The position numbers were made by a program, and so were the translations under genes. From NCBI RefSeq assembly GCF_051235805.1, contig NZ_JBPNXV010000001.1, forward strand, positions 62,001-126,000: 64,000 nucleotides of DNA, read 5' to 3'. Shown here one piece after another: positions 53,165 through 61,691 of this stretch (within the stretch, counting starts at the first letter, position 1; every line of letters starts with the position of its first letter). Source of the DNA: Pseudothermotoga_B sp051235805 (lineage in GTDB: Bacteria; Thermotogota; Thermotogae; Thermotogales; DSM-5069). The notes beneath the pieces were generated by a model. It saw only the letters and a list, made by a program, of their open reading frames with translations, was not told the origin of the DNA and ran no database searches.

Positions 53165-53644
53165 TTACAGCACTCTCTCGCCTCTGAGCATTCTCTCTAT
53201 CTCGCCTTTTCCAATCAGAGCAACCTTGGTCACAAAGGTTTTCGCACGAATTTCTTCGGCAAAATCTCTCACAGCCTGTGGTATTTCGCCGTTGGTTATG
53301 ATGCCAATTTTGTCCACTCCATAGATAGCTGCTGCTATAAGGGCTTCTTCGATCGCTTTTGGTGAAATCGAGTTTGTGTAGTATTTCGCTTGTAAGACGA
53401 AGGTGTTCCTCCTGTCTTTGATGATCAAATCTGCCCCAAAATCATGAGAACCCTTCGTAACAATCGCTTTGTAGCCAAGGCTGTTGAAAAGTTCCGCTGA
53501 GAACTTCTCAAACGCCCAGCCATTTTTAAAACCTTTGCGCCATTCCTCTCTCAGCTTTGTGAGCTTTGGTGATTTTCTTCTGAAGACTAATGCCAGAAAC
53601 AACAACAGTGTCAACAAGATCAATGAAAGGAAGATGATCGTCAT
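53165..53644 (-). CDS. Membrane-anchored Mrr-like restriction endonuclease-fold protein
   Basis: A 159-aa protein: an N-terminal membrane helix (residues 2-22), basic linker, then an Mrr_cat-type PD-(D/E)xK domain with FEKF, GADLII and QAKYY (active-site E, D, and QxK). Usually such proteins cut DNA, though anchored ones are poorly known. ATG 53644 has AGGAG six bases before it. The upstream gene looks like an inactive copy of it (see findings). Confidence 0.75.
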   Translation of the reverse strand: MTIIFLSLILLTLLLFLALVFRRKSPKLTKLREEWRKGFKNGWAFEKFSAELFNSLGYKAIVTKGSHDFGADLIIKDRRNTFVLQAKYYTNSISPKAIEEALIAAAIYGVDKIGIITNGEIPQAVRDFAEEIRAKTFVTKVALIGKGEIERMLRGERVL

Positions 53645-54039
53645 ATGGACTCCTGCACAGTGAACCTTATTCTGTGAGTTCTGTGAGTTTTTGAGAGCAT
53701 ATGCAACGCCTTTCTCGTGTGTGGTGTGATTTGGTTGTAGTATATCTTCACTTGGTTTATGTTAGACAAGAGTGCTGCCAACGTTGCTTTTCTCAGTTCG
53801 TCAAATGTTAGTGTATTCTCGTTCACGAGGACTACTTGTTTTTGAAGCGTCTTTTTGTAAGTTGCTATCCAGCTTCCACCATAATGAAAATGCGAGGTGC
53901 AACTCCAGCCTGCTTGTTGAAGCGATTTCTGCACCCTTGCTTTCAGAGTCTTTCGCCTTTGTATCGCTTCTTTCCATATTTTGCGAAACAATAGAGCAAG
54001 CACTATGAAAACTGTCACTTTTATGAAAAACAACCACAT
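53641..54039 (-). CDS. Membrane-anchored degenerate paralogue of the Mrr-like protein
   Basis: About 132-139 aa. An N-terminal membrane helix (VMWLFFIKVTVFIVLALLF) and a basic linker lead to a domain alignable with the next gene: SLQQAGW corresponds to LFNSLGY, GGSWIATYKK to FGADLIIKDR, and QVVLVNENT to FVLQAKYYT. The active-site D and QxK are missing. The start is uncertain: ATG 54039, GTG 54042, or ATG 54060 inside a palindrome. Overlaps the Mrr-like gene by four bases. Confidence 0.6.
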   Translation of the reverse strand: MWLFFIKVTVFIVLALLFRKIWKEAIQRRKTLKARVQKSLQQAGWSCTSHFHYGGSWIATYKKTLQKQVVLVNENTLTFDELRKATLAALLSNINQVKIYYNQITPHTRKALHMLSKTHRTHRIRFTVQESI

Positions 54040-54050
54040 CACTCCATTAC

Positions 54051-54076
54051 CATTACACATTGTACAATGTGTAATG
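54051..54076. promoter_or_regulatory. Perfect 26-bp palindrome between divergent genes
   Basis: Half site CATTACACATTGT, reverse-complemented exactly with no loop, centred between 54063 and 54064. It sits just before the -10 of the + strand gene and at the start of the minus-strand gene, so it is well placed as a dimeric repressor operator for both. Confidence 0.7.
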
Positions 54077-54083
54077 ATAAAAT
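54075..54083 (+). promoter_or_regulatory. Extended -10 promoter of the LCP gene
   Basis: TGATAAAAT, same pattern as the tsf and guaB elements, overlapping the right edge of the palindrome. Confidence 0.5.
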
Positions 54084-54102
54084 TCCATTGGAGGTGCGAT
54101 GA

Positions 54103-55290
54103 CTGCAGAGATCTACTTTCATAATCTTGCTCCTGACAATAACAAGTAGTGTCTTACTTCTTTTAATCACGCTTTTGGCACTAACCAAGATCTCAGTTGA
54201 ATTTCTCTACAACAAAGTCGAGAAGAATCCTTATTGCCTTCTGGTAGTGGGGACCGATGCTGTCATAGAGAAGACAGTTAGGACCGATGCCATCATGATA
54301 TTAGTTGTTGATCACGAGCACGGAAGAGTTCTGGTGAGCAATGTTCCCAGAGATCTGCTCATAGGTAAGAGCAAGATAAACTCGGTGTATGAAAAATCTG
54401 GTATAAGCGGTTTGCAAGGAACACTCAGTGAACTCTTAGGTATTGAGTTCGACGGGTACGCAATTGTGAATTACGAGGTCTTTAAGTATCTTGGAGATAG
54501 ACTTGGTCCAATTGAAATACAGATTAGAGAGCCGATGAAGTACACAGACACCGTTCAAAATCTCTATATAGACTTTCAACCCGGTATCTACCAGATGAAG
54601 GGAGATCAGTTACTCGCCTACATAAGGTATCGCCGTGAGGCAATGGGTGATCTTGCAAGAATAGAAAGGCAAAAAGAAGTTCTCATAAAACTGATGGACA
54701 AAGCAAGAAGCCTCGATGTCTTTCAAGTTGCGTCTATCTTCTCGAATGTTCGTAAGAACCTCTCTATGAATCTCAATTTGGGTGAGGTAATCTATATCTT
54801 TCTAAGGCTGAAGAGAAACCTCAACATGGGTTTTGTCACATTTCCATACATGTTGAACAAAGATGGAGATGTGGTTGTCGACAGCCAAAAGATAGGTGAT
54901 TACAAGAAGATCTTGTCATCTGTTACAACAACAGAGCTCAAAACACCGCCGAAGATTCTCTTGATAAACTGTTCAGAAGACAAATCGAGGGGATTTCTCG
55001 CTCGTTCACAGGATTTGTGGTCTTCTACGGCAGGTTTCTTACCGAATCAAATTGTGTGGGAAGAAGTTGGAGTAAAGTATACGAGCAACACCGTTTTGAT
55101 TCTTGACAGGACAAAACAGGAAGAACTGAAGTCAATTCTGAAAAAAGTCTATCCTAATCTCGAGTTTGTGATGAAGTTTACCTCTGACAAAGGTGTTTTC
55201 AACGAGTATCTCGATTTGATCAAGAAGATGTCTGAAAACAGAATTTACCCGACCTTCCCGTACGACGCTGTTGTGATGGTGACGAAGTGA
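54103..55290 (+). CDS. LytR-CpsA-Psr (LCP) family protein, proposed CTG start
   Basis: Membrane-anchored transferase that attaches polymers to peptidoglycan. N-terminal membrane helix, LCP domain (SNVPRDLL, KINSVYE, ARIERQ with the conserved R), and a C-terminal LytR_C domain from about residue 285 (ILLINCSEDKS). The frame opens after a TGA at 54100; the first candidate is CTG 54103, seven bases after GGAGGT. The next option, TTG 54127, has no ribosome site and shortens the basic N-terminus (QRSTFIILLL). An ATG at 54099 opens only a 16-codon frame. Confidence 0.85.
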   Translation: MQRSTFIILLLTITSSVLLLLITLLALTKISVEFLYNKVEKNPYCLLVVGTDAVIEKTVRTDAIMILVVDHEHGRVLVSNVPRDLLIGKSKINSVYEKSGISGLQGTLSELLGIEFDGYAIVNYEVFKYLGDRLGPIEIQIREPMKYTDTVQNLYIDFQPGIYQMKGDQLLAYIRYRREAMGDLARIERQKEVLIKLMDKARSLDVFQVASIFSNVRKNLSMNLNLGEVIYIFLRLKRNLNMGFVTFPYMLNKDGDVVVDSQKIGDYKKILSSVTTTELKTPPKILLINCSEDKSRGFLARSQDLWSSTAGFLPNQIVWEEVGVKYTSNTVLILDRTKQEELKSILKKVYPNLEFVMKFTSDKGVFNEYLDLIKKMSENRIYPTFPYDAVVMVTK

Positions 55291-55970
55291 TGAAAGAGGC
55301 TCAGTCGTGGAATCTTTCACCGGAGCAAGCCATAGCCGAACAACTGAGAATTAGAGAATTGCTCAGGCATGAACCGGTGACACAGGTGAATTTGGTGGCA
55401 GGTGTAGATCTGTCCTTTCCCACACCCGAGAGCGGGAACGCCGTTGTTGTGGTGATTGATATAAAGACTCTACAAATGGTAGAGTATGTGAAAGAGTCTT
55501 GTCCTGTTACTTTCCCATACATTCCGGGTTTGCTCGCTTTCAGGGAAGGTCCTGTTTTCCTCAAGGCATGGGAAAAACTTCGTTCGAAGCCAGATGTGGT
55601 GATGTTCGATGGGCAGGGAATAGCCCATCCAAGGCGTATGGGCATAGCAGCGCACATGGGGATTATATTGCAAATTCCAACAATAGGAGTTGCAAAGTCT
55701 CATCTCTATGGGAAGTACAGAGAACCATCAAATGAAAAAGGTAGTTACGAATATCTTTACGCCGATAATGGTGAGATCATAGGAGCTGTGCTCAGAACTA
55801 AGATTAACACCAAACCTCTTTTCATCTCACCAGGCCACAAATGTGATCTTCAATCTTCGATTGATCTCGTGCTGAAGTGTTGTACTTCCTATAGACTGCC
55901 AGAACCTACCAGAATGGCGCACCTACTGTCTGAGAAGTCTAAGGACAAAAATGATAAACTCTTTTCTTAG
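55290..55970 (+). CDS. nfi: Endonuclease V
   Basis: Cuts DNA or RNA near deaminated bases (inosine). Conserved segments: VAGVDLSF (metal aspartate), TFPYIPGLLAFREGP (wedge motif), DGQGIAHPRRMGIAAHMG, VAKSHL and SPGHKCDLQSSIDL. 226 aa, normal. ATG 55290 overlaps the LCP stop (TGATG). T. maritima endonuclease V is a well-studied member. Confidence 0.95.
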   Translation: MKEAQSWNLSPEQAIAEQLRIRELLRHEPVTQVNLVAGVDLSFPTPESGNAVVVVIDIKTLQMVEYVKESCPVTFPYIPGLLAFREGPVFLKAWEKLRSKPDVVMFDGQGIAHPRRMGIAAHMGIILQIPTIGVAKSHLYGKYREPSNEKGSYEYLYADNGEIIGAVLRTKINTKPLFISPGHKCDLQSSIDLVLKCCTSYRLPEPTRMAHLLSEKSKDKNDKLFS

Positions 55971-55982
55971 GAGGTGTTTAAG

Positions 55983-57071
55983 ATGTGGCAATACTTCATG
56001 CCAACGAAGGTTTTGTTTTCCCAAAAAGTTGTTGAGCAGAGCAAGGAGTTGCTTAGAACTTTTGGGAAAAACGCGTTGATCGTGACTGGGAAAACCTCAT
56101 CAAGACTTAACGGTTCCTTGAACGACGTTGAAAACGCCCTGAACTCAATCGATATTGAGTATCATACCTACGACAAAATAGAGGAAAATCCTACCTTTGA
56201 ACAGATTCGTACTGCAGTTGGTGAGTGCAAAGATCAGAGTTTTGACTTTGTCATAGGTGTTGGTGGAGGGAGCCCCTTGGATTCTGCAAAAGCAATAGCG
56301 GTTCTGTTGAAAAATCCCTCTCTTGGTGTTGAGGATCTGTACGACGCCAGTAAATACAATTCATCCCTTCCAATAATCGCTGTTCCAACTACCTCAGGCA
56401 CTGGCAGTGAAGTGACTCAATACTCGGTACTCACAGACGATATGGGTTTCAAAAGAGGGTTTTCACACGAGAAGATCTTCCCAGCTCTGGCACTGATCGA
56501 TCCAACTTACACGTTGAGCATGGGCACTTCTTTGACGAGATCTACAGGACTTGATGCTCTGTGTCATGCCGTTGAAGGATTTTTGTCCAAGAGAGCGACT
56601 CTGATCTCAGATCTTTATGCAATAGAGGCAATGAGGTTGATAAGGGATAACTTGCCTGTGGTGCTGAAAGAACCTGACAACTACAAGGCAAGAGAGGCAA
56701 TGGCTTATGCGTCATCTTTGGCGGGGATGGTGATAAGCCAGACGAGCACGACTCTTGCACACGTACTGGGATATCCTCTGAGTACCTTCAAGGGAATAAG
56801 ACATGGTGATGCAACAGCTGCCTTTCTTGGCGCGATTGTGAGCGGTGCACAAAGTGAAGTTCCTGAGAAAGTCGATTTGGTGAGAAAAATCTTTGGCAAA
56901 ATCGATGAGTTCATTGCATCGGCTGGACTGTCAATAAAGGTTCAGATAACAGATGATGAACTCGAACGATGGATAAAGAGGGCTATCTCTGCCAATCACA
57001 TGCGTTGGACAAGAGGTAAATTCACTGAAGATCTCATCAGAGAGTTGTACGAAGGGGTGAGAGCAAATTAA
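55983..57071 (+). CDS. Iron-containing alcohol dehydrogenase
   Basis: Group III (Fe-ADH) dehydrogenase, 362 aa. GVGGGSPLDSAKA binds NAD(P); metal ligands lie in GLDALCHAVEGF, TLAHVLGYPLS and GIRHGDA. ATG 55983 is eight bases after TAGGAGG; GTG 55974 lies within that site. The alcohol or aldehyde substrate is unknown; ethanol or butanol formation is plausible in a fermenter. Confidence 0.92.
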   Translation: MWQYFMPTKVLFSQKVVEQSKELLRTFGKNALIVTGKTSSRLNGSLNDVENALNSIDIEYHTYDKIEENPTFEQIRTAVGECKDQSFDFVIGVGGGSPLDSAKAIAVLLKNPSLGVEDLYDASKYNSSLPIIAVPTTSGTGSEVTQYSVLTDDMGFKRGFSHEKIFPALALIDPTYTLSMGTSLTRSTGLDALCHAVEGFLSKRATLISDLYAIEAMRLIRDNLPVVLKEPDNYKAREAMAYASSLAGMVISQTSTTLAHVLGYPLSTFKGIRHGDATAAFLGAIVSGAQSEVPEKVDLVRKIFGKIDEFIASAGLSIKVQITDDELERWIKRAISANHMRWTRGKFTEDLIRELYEGVRAN

Positions 57072-58236
57072 CGCACGCGTTGTTCTAAAGGCGGTTAAGA
57101 GAGATTATCATCCATGGATATACAGCACTGAGATATCGAAAATAGATGGAGAGTTCGAAGAAGGGCAGATCGTAGACGTCTTTCTCAACAACGGTAGGTT
57201 TTTTGGTCGCGGTTATATAAACACAAAATCGAAGATAGCCGTTCGACTTTTGACGACGTTGCCTAAGACAGTTGAACAGATTGTTGAAGAGAGAGTAGAA
57301 GATGCGATAAGAAAACGTGATCACATCTTAAGAAAGGAACAAGCGTGCAGATTGATCTTCAGCGAGTCAGACTGGCTTGCAGGCTTGATCGTAGACAAAT
57401 ATGGTTCTTATATAGTCATTCAGGTCAACACCCTCGGCATGGAGAGACTCAAAGAACTGATTGTGAGGAAGTTGATCGAGAAACTCGAAATTCTTGGTGT
57501 TTACGAGAAGTCTGATTCTTCGGTTCGTAGCAAAGAGGGTCTATCGACAAGTTGTGGATGGTTGTACGGATCTGGACCAGAAGTGATCTTTTATCAGTCT
57601 GAGGATCTGATGCTTGCTGCAGATTTGAGAGGTCAAAAGACAGGTGCTTTCCTCGATCAAAGATTCAGCGCAAGGGCACTTGAACCTTACGCAGATGGTA
57701 GGGTTTGTTTAGACGTTTTTTCTTACACGGGCAATTTCTCTTTACACTTGCTCAAGTACGGTGCAAAACACGTCAGATTGATCGATTACTCACAGAGATC
57801 TTTACAGATTGCCGAGCAGTTGTTGAAGATGAATGGTTTTGAGGGAAGGTATGAACTGATCAATGAGAATGCCTTCGACTGGCTCAAAAGAGAGTCTGCC
57901 TCACAAGAAAGGTATGATCTAATCGTACTCGATCCTCCTTCTTTTGCAAAATCCTCAGCTTCAAAACCTTCGGCACAACGTGGTCATAAAGAAATAAATC
58001 TGCGTGCGATGAAACTTCTGAAAAAGCCAGGAATCTTGGTAAGTTCTTGCTGTACTCAAGTACTTTCCGAAGCAGATTTCGAACAAGTTTTACAAGATTC
58101 TGCCCAGGACTGTAAAGTTGAGGCTGGTATACTCTATCGAGGATCGCAACCAGCGGATCATCCTGTTTTACTCGGTGTTCCTGAAACGAGATACTTGAAA
58201 TTTCACATAATGTCTATCTGGAGGCGAGATCAATGA
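57067..58236 (+). CDS. rlmI: RlmI-family rRNA methyltransferase, proposed ATT start
   Basis: SAM-dependent methyltransferase similar to RlmI (m5C1962 of 23S rRNA), 389 aa. An N-terminal PUA domain (NARVVLKAVKRDYHPWIYS, FFGRGYINTKSKIAVRLL) is encoded upstream of the first usual start codon (TTG 57250). The frame opens after a TGA at 57058, and between there and 57250 it has no ATG, GTG, TTG or CTG. ATT 57067 lies six bases after AAGGGGTGA and shares a base with the dehydrogenase stop (ATTAA). SAM motifs: LDVFSYTGNFSLH and VLDPPSFAKS. Confidence 0.88.
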   Translation: MNARVVLKAVKRDYHPWIYSTEISKIDGEFEEGQIVDVFLNNGRFFGRGYINTKSKIAVRLLTTLPKTVEQIVEERVEDAIRKRDHILRKEQACRLIFSESDWLAGLIVDKYGSYIVIQVNTLGMERLKELIVRKLIEKLEILGVYEKSDSSVRSKEGLSTSCGWLYGSGPEVIFYQSEDLMLAADLRGQKTGAFLDQRFSARALEPYADGRVCLDVFSYTGNFSLHLLKYGAKHVRLIDYSQRSLQIAEQLLKMNGFEGRYELINENAFDWLKRESASQERYDLIVLDPPSFAKSSASKPSAQRGHKEINLRAMKLLKKPGILVSSCCTQVLSEADFEQVLQDSAQDCKVEAGILYRGSQPADHPVLLGVPETRYLKFHIMSIWRRDQ

Positions 58237-59426
58237 ATCTTTCGAACAGGGCAAAACAAGCTCCTGCAAGCCCCATCAGAAGACTGATACCCTTTGCAGA
58301 AGAAGCTGCAAAGAGGGGCAAAAAGATCTACTATCTGAACATAGGGCAACCCGATATTCCAACCCCTCCTGTCTATTTTCAGTACGCAGAGATGTACAAG
58401 CCCAAAGTAGTGGCTTACACACATTCAGCAGGACTGCTTGAGCTTCGCGAGGCTTTTGTGACATATTACAAAAACTTCGAACTACAGCTTTCACCTTCAG
58501 AGATCATCGTCACCAATGGTGGAAGCGAGGCAGTACTCTTTGCGATGGCAGTTGTTGCAGATCCAGACGACGAGATACTCGTTTTGGAACCCTTCTATGC
58601 CAATTATGCCGGTTTTGCTGCTCAACTTGGTATTAAGCTTGTGCCTGTTAGAACCTATCCAGAGAACGGTTATGTTGTGCCAGAAAAAGAAGCCTTTCTC
58701 GAAAAGATTGGTCCAAGGACTAAGGCTGTGATTTTCTCTAATCCGTGCAATCCAACCGGTGCGGTTTACGACTATCAGCAACTTGAGACAATCGCCAATG
58801 TTGCCCTTGAAAAAAATCTGTTCGTGATATCTGACGAAGTGTACAGAGAGTTCACATTTGATGGGTACAAGGCTATATCGATGATGACTTTCGATAAGAT
58901 ACTAGACCGTACCATTGTGGTAGATAGCATTTCGAAAAGATATAGTGCGTGTGGAGCAAGAATCGGGACCTTTGTAACGAAAAACAAAGAACTTTACCAA
59001 GCTGGTTTGAAATTAGCCCAAGCAAGACTGTGTCCTTCTATGACATCTCAGTATGCGACGATTGGTCTTCTGACACTCGGCGATGATTACACAGAACAAA
59101 TTAGAAAAGAATACCAACAGAGAAGAGATGCTGTCTATGAGGAACTTAAAAAGATCGATCAAGCTGTTTTCAAAAAACCCCACGGAGCCTTCTATGTTTC
59201 TGTGAAACTGCCGATAGACAGTTCAGAAAACTTTGTGAAGTTCATGCTCTCTGAGTTCGATGTTGATGGTAAGACAACGATGGTCTCTCCACTCGACGGG
59301 TTTTATGTCACACCGGGGGCAGGACTGAATGAGATAAGGATCGCCTATGTCTTGAATCAAGACAGTCTTCGTGATGCCGTGAAGATACTCGCTCAAGGCC
59401 TAAAAGCATATGTAGAGAAGAGATAA
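58233..59426 (+). CDS. PLP-dependent class I/II aminotransferase
   Basis: AspC-like aminotransferase, 397 aa. PLP lysine in SISKRYSACGARIG; NGGSEAVLFAM, NPCNPTGAVY and ISDEVYREF are typical. It could be an aspartate or aromatic enzyme; the gene neighbourhood does not settle this. ATG 58233 overlaps the rlmI stop (ATGA). The glycine/serine before the PLP lysine match fold type I. Confidence 0.9.
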   Translation: MNLSNRAKQAPASPIRRLIPFAEEAAKRGKKIYYLNIGQPDIPTPPVYFQYAEMYKPKVVAYTHSAGLLELREAFVTYYKNFELQLSPSEIIVTNGGSEAVLFAMAVVADPDDEILVLEPFYANYAGFAAQLGIKLVPVRTYPENGYVVPEKEAFLEKIGPRTKAVIFSNPCNPTGAVYDYQQLETIANVALEKNLFVISDEVYREFTFDGYKAISMMTFDKILDRTIVVDSISKRYSACGARIGTFVTKNKELYQAGLKLAQARLCPSMTSQYATIGLLTLGDDYTEQIRKEYQQRRDAVYEELKKIDQAVFKKPHGAFYVSVKLPIDSSENFVKFMLSEFDVDGKTTMVSPLDGFYVTPGAGLNEIRIAYVLNQDSLRDAVKILAQGLKAYVEKR

Positions 59427-59428
59427 AA

Positions 59429-60871
59429 ATGACGAAAATGATGAAATACGGTGTCCTATTTGCCATAGCGACACTGATTTCTCGTTCTACAGGCTTGATC
59501 AGAGATGTTCTTTTAGCTCACGAATTCGGTGCAGGGATAGAGTTTGATGCCTATGTGGTTGCGATTTCCTTCCCTTTTTTGCTTCGGCGCGCTTTTGCAG
59601 AAGGAGCAATGACCTCTGCTTTTGTTCCACTGTACAACGAAAAAAACAAGAGCAACGAATTTGCTTCGGCTGTGATAACAACCCTTGGTATTGTGACTGT
59701 TTCGCTCACTCTGTTGATCGAAGTCTTTCCAAAGATAGTACCCACTCTTCTTTCCAGTGGAGCTGACCGAAAGGCACAAGATTTGACTGCGATGCTTTCA
59801 AGGATAAGCATGCCTTTTATTGTGTTCATATTCTTGTGGGCGGTACTTTACGCTATTCAAAACTCGCACAACAAGTTCTTTCTACCAGCAGTTTCACCAA
59901 CTCTGATGAACATAGGTGTGATAGCTGGAACACTCCTTGCGAGAGTTTTTGATCCACCCATTTTGGGTCCCACTCTTGGTTTCACAGTTGGTGGGCTGCT
60001 GATGTTTGTGAGTCTAATACCTGGATCGAGAAAGGTTGGATTCAGCTACAGACCTTCTTTCAATGGAGTGGAAGAGTTCTTCAAGCTCTTCTTCCCAGCG
60101 TTGCTGGCGATGACTGTTTCTGAGTTCAACGTTCTGATCGATGTGAATGTGGCATCGATGTTGGGACCTGGGAGCGTTTCTGCGATGCAGTATGCCAATA
60201 GGTTTTATCAATTGCCTTTTGGGGTATTCGGTGTTGCGATGGCAACTGTTGTCTTGCCAATGATGGTCAACGAATCGGATCGATCGCAGGTTCATCTTTC
60301 TGAATCGATCAAATTGTCTTTGTTTCTAACGATTCCTTCAATGTTTGGACTTATGGCTTTGAGCAGAAGGCTAATAATTTTGGTTTATCAACACGGAGCC
60401 TTCACGTATCAAGATACAATCATTACGAGTAAGGTGTTGTTTTATTATTCATTGGGTCTTCCTCTCTATTCAATAATGGCTGTAATTTCGAGAGGATTTC
60501 ACGCAAAAAAAGATATGAAAACGCCTTTTAAAGCAACTCTCATCTCTTTTGTCGTCAACGCTGTACTCGACTTTGTACTTGGCTTCGCGTTCAATGTTTC
60601 AGGCATAGCCTTGGCAACTTCAATAGCAGGTCTTTCAGGCATGATTTATTTAATCTACAAGGCAAGACCAAAGATTAATCTGGTGCACCTATCGAAGGTG
60701 ATCGGTGCATCGATTGTCATGATTAGTGTCATATCTCTTCTTTCATTGTCCAATGATTCACGTTTCTTTACAATACTACTCGTTCTGATTGGAATCTTTG
60801 TCTATGCTATAGCCTGTAAGATCTTCAAAATACCGGAAATCGGTGAAATTCTCAAGCTGGTTCGCAGATAA
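59429..60871 (+). CDS. murJ: Lipid II flippase MurJ
   Basis: Polytopic MOP-superfamily transporter, 480 aa, about 14 spans, that flips lipid II for peptidoglycan synthesis. Typical N-terminus ISRSTGLIRDVLLAHEFGAG, RRAFAEGAMTSAFVP and LYQ(H)GAF. ATG start 59429, two bases after the aminotransferase stop. Its last 20 bases overlap the convergent MEMO gene. Confidence 0.93.
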   Translation: MTKMMKYGVLFAIATLISRSTGLIRDVLLAHEFGAGIEFDAYVVAISFPFLLRRAFAEGAMTSAFVPLYNEKNKSNEFASAVITTLGIVTVSLTLLIEVFPKIVPTLLSSGADRKAQDLTAMLSRISMPFIVFIFLWAVLYAIQNSHNKFFLPAVSPTLMNIGVIAGTLLARVFDPPILGPTLGFTVGGLLMFVSLIPGSRKVGFSYRPSFNGVEEFFKLFFPALLAMTVSEFNVLIDVNVASMLGPGSVSAMQYANRFYQLPFGVFGVAMATVVLPMMVNESDRSQVHLSESIKLSLFLTIPSMFGLMALSRRLIILVYQHGAFTYQDTIITSKVLFYYSLGLPLYSIMAVISRGFHAKKDMKTPFKATLISFVVNAVLDFVLGFAFNVSGIALATSIAGLSGMIYLIYKARPKINLVHLSKVIGASIVMISVISLLSLSNDSRFFTILLVLIGIFVYAIACKIFKIPEIGEILKLVRR

Positions 60872-61691
60872 AACTTGCGTAACCAACTGCCTGTGTTCTG
60901 TCCTTGGTAACATCTGCACTCGTTGCGTGAGATAACAATCTTGGCTTGCCAAAGTGTTTCATGAAGAGCAAACTCGCCACCGTTGCTAAGCCACACATGG
61001 TGATTCTTTCCCTTGCCACAACTGTGTAAAGTCCTACAGGATCTTTTGCAATTATCTTCTCTATAGCCATTTGATCCTTTCTCTTTGTGATCTCTTCACT
61101 CTCATAATGGTTCAAATCTGTCGAGAAAACGAACAGAACAGAATTACGATTTGAGGCAACGGTATCCAGACCTTTGGCTATCTTTTCACATGTCTTGATC
61201 AAAACTGGGAAGATGCAAATTGGTAGTATTCTGATCTCACTAAAGACATGCTGTAAGAATGGTAGCTGAACTTCGAGTGAATGTTCGTTCATGTGCGCTT
61301 CATAGTTCTCAGCTGCTTCATCGCAGCTGTTTAAGAAGATCTCACTGGCTTCTATGTCAACTTCTGTACTGCCAAGTGGTGTTTCCCATTCACCTTCCTT
61401 CCAGACACTGATCTGCGGTCCAAAACCTGTGTGATTTGGACCAATCAAGACAACCAGTTCTGGTTTTCCAAATTTGGCAGCTTCTGCATAAGCGTGTGCT
61501 GCAACAGGACCGCTGTAAATGTAGCCAGCATGCGGTACAATTATGGCTAAATTTTTCTGAGATTTCTCATATGGTTTGCTCGGTACATAACCAGGACCAA
61601 GCGATGACTTAAAACACATCTCTATGCTTTCTTTCAATCTCGAAGCAGAGCTTGGATAAAATGATCCGGCAACTACAGCAGATCTCTTCAT
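60852..61691 (-). CDS. amrB: AmrB (MEMO family) protein
   Basis: MEMO-like protein of the AmmeMemoRadiSam system, 279 aa. The extradiol-dioxygenase-like metal/active-site positions are all present: PHAGY, GPNHTG, DLNHY and the cysteine in MCGLATVA. The reaction is unknown. Genes of this system are usually together with the radical SAM gene (AmrS); here it is at the other end of the window, 60 kb away. It overlaps the upstream secretin gene by four bases. Confidence 0.9.
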   Translation of the reverse strand: MKRSAVVAGSFYPSSASRLKESIEMCFKSSLGPGYVPSKPYEKSQKNLAIIVPHAGYIYSGPVAAHAYAEAAKFGKPELVVLIGPNHTGFGPQISVWKEGEWETPLGSTEVDIEASEIFLNSCDEAAENYEAHMNEHSLEVQLPFLQHVFSEIRILPICIFPVLIKTCEKIAKGLDTVASNRNSVLFVFSTDLNHYESEEITKRKDQMAIEKIIAKDPVGLYTVVARERITMCGLATVASLLFMKHFGKPRLLSHATSADVTKDRTQAVGYASFICEPA

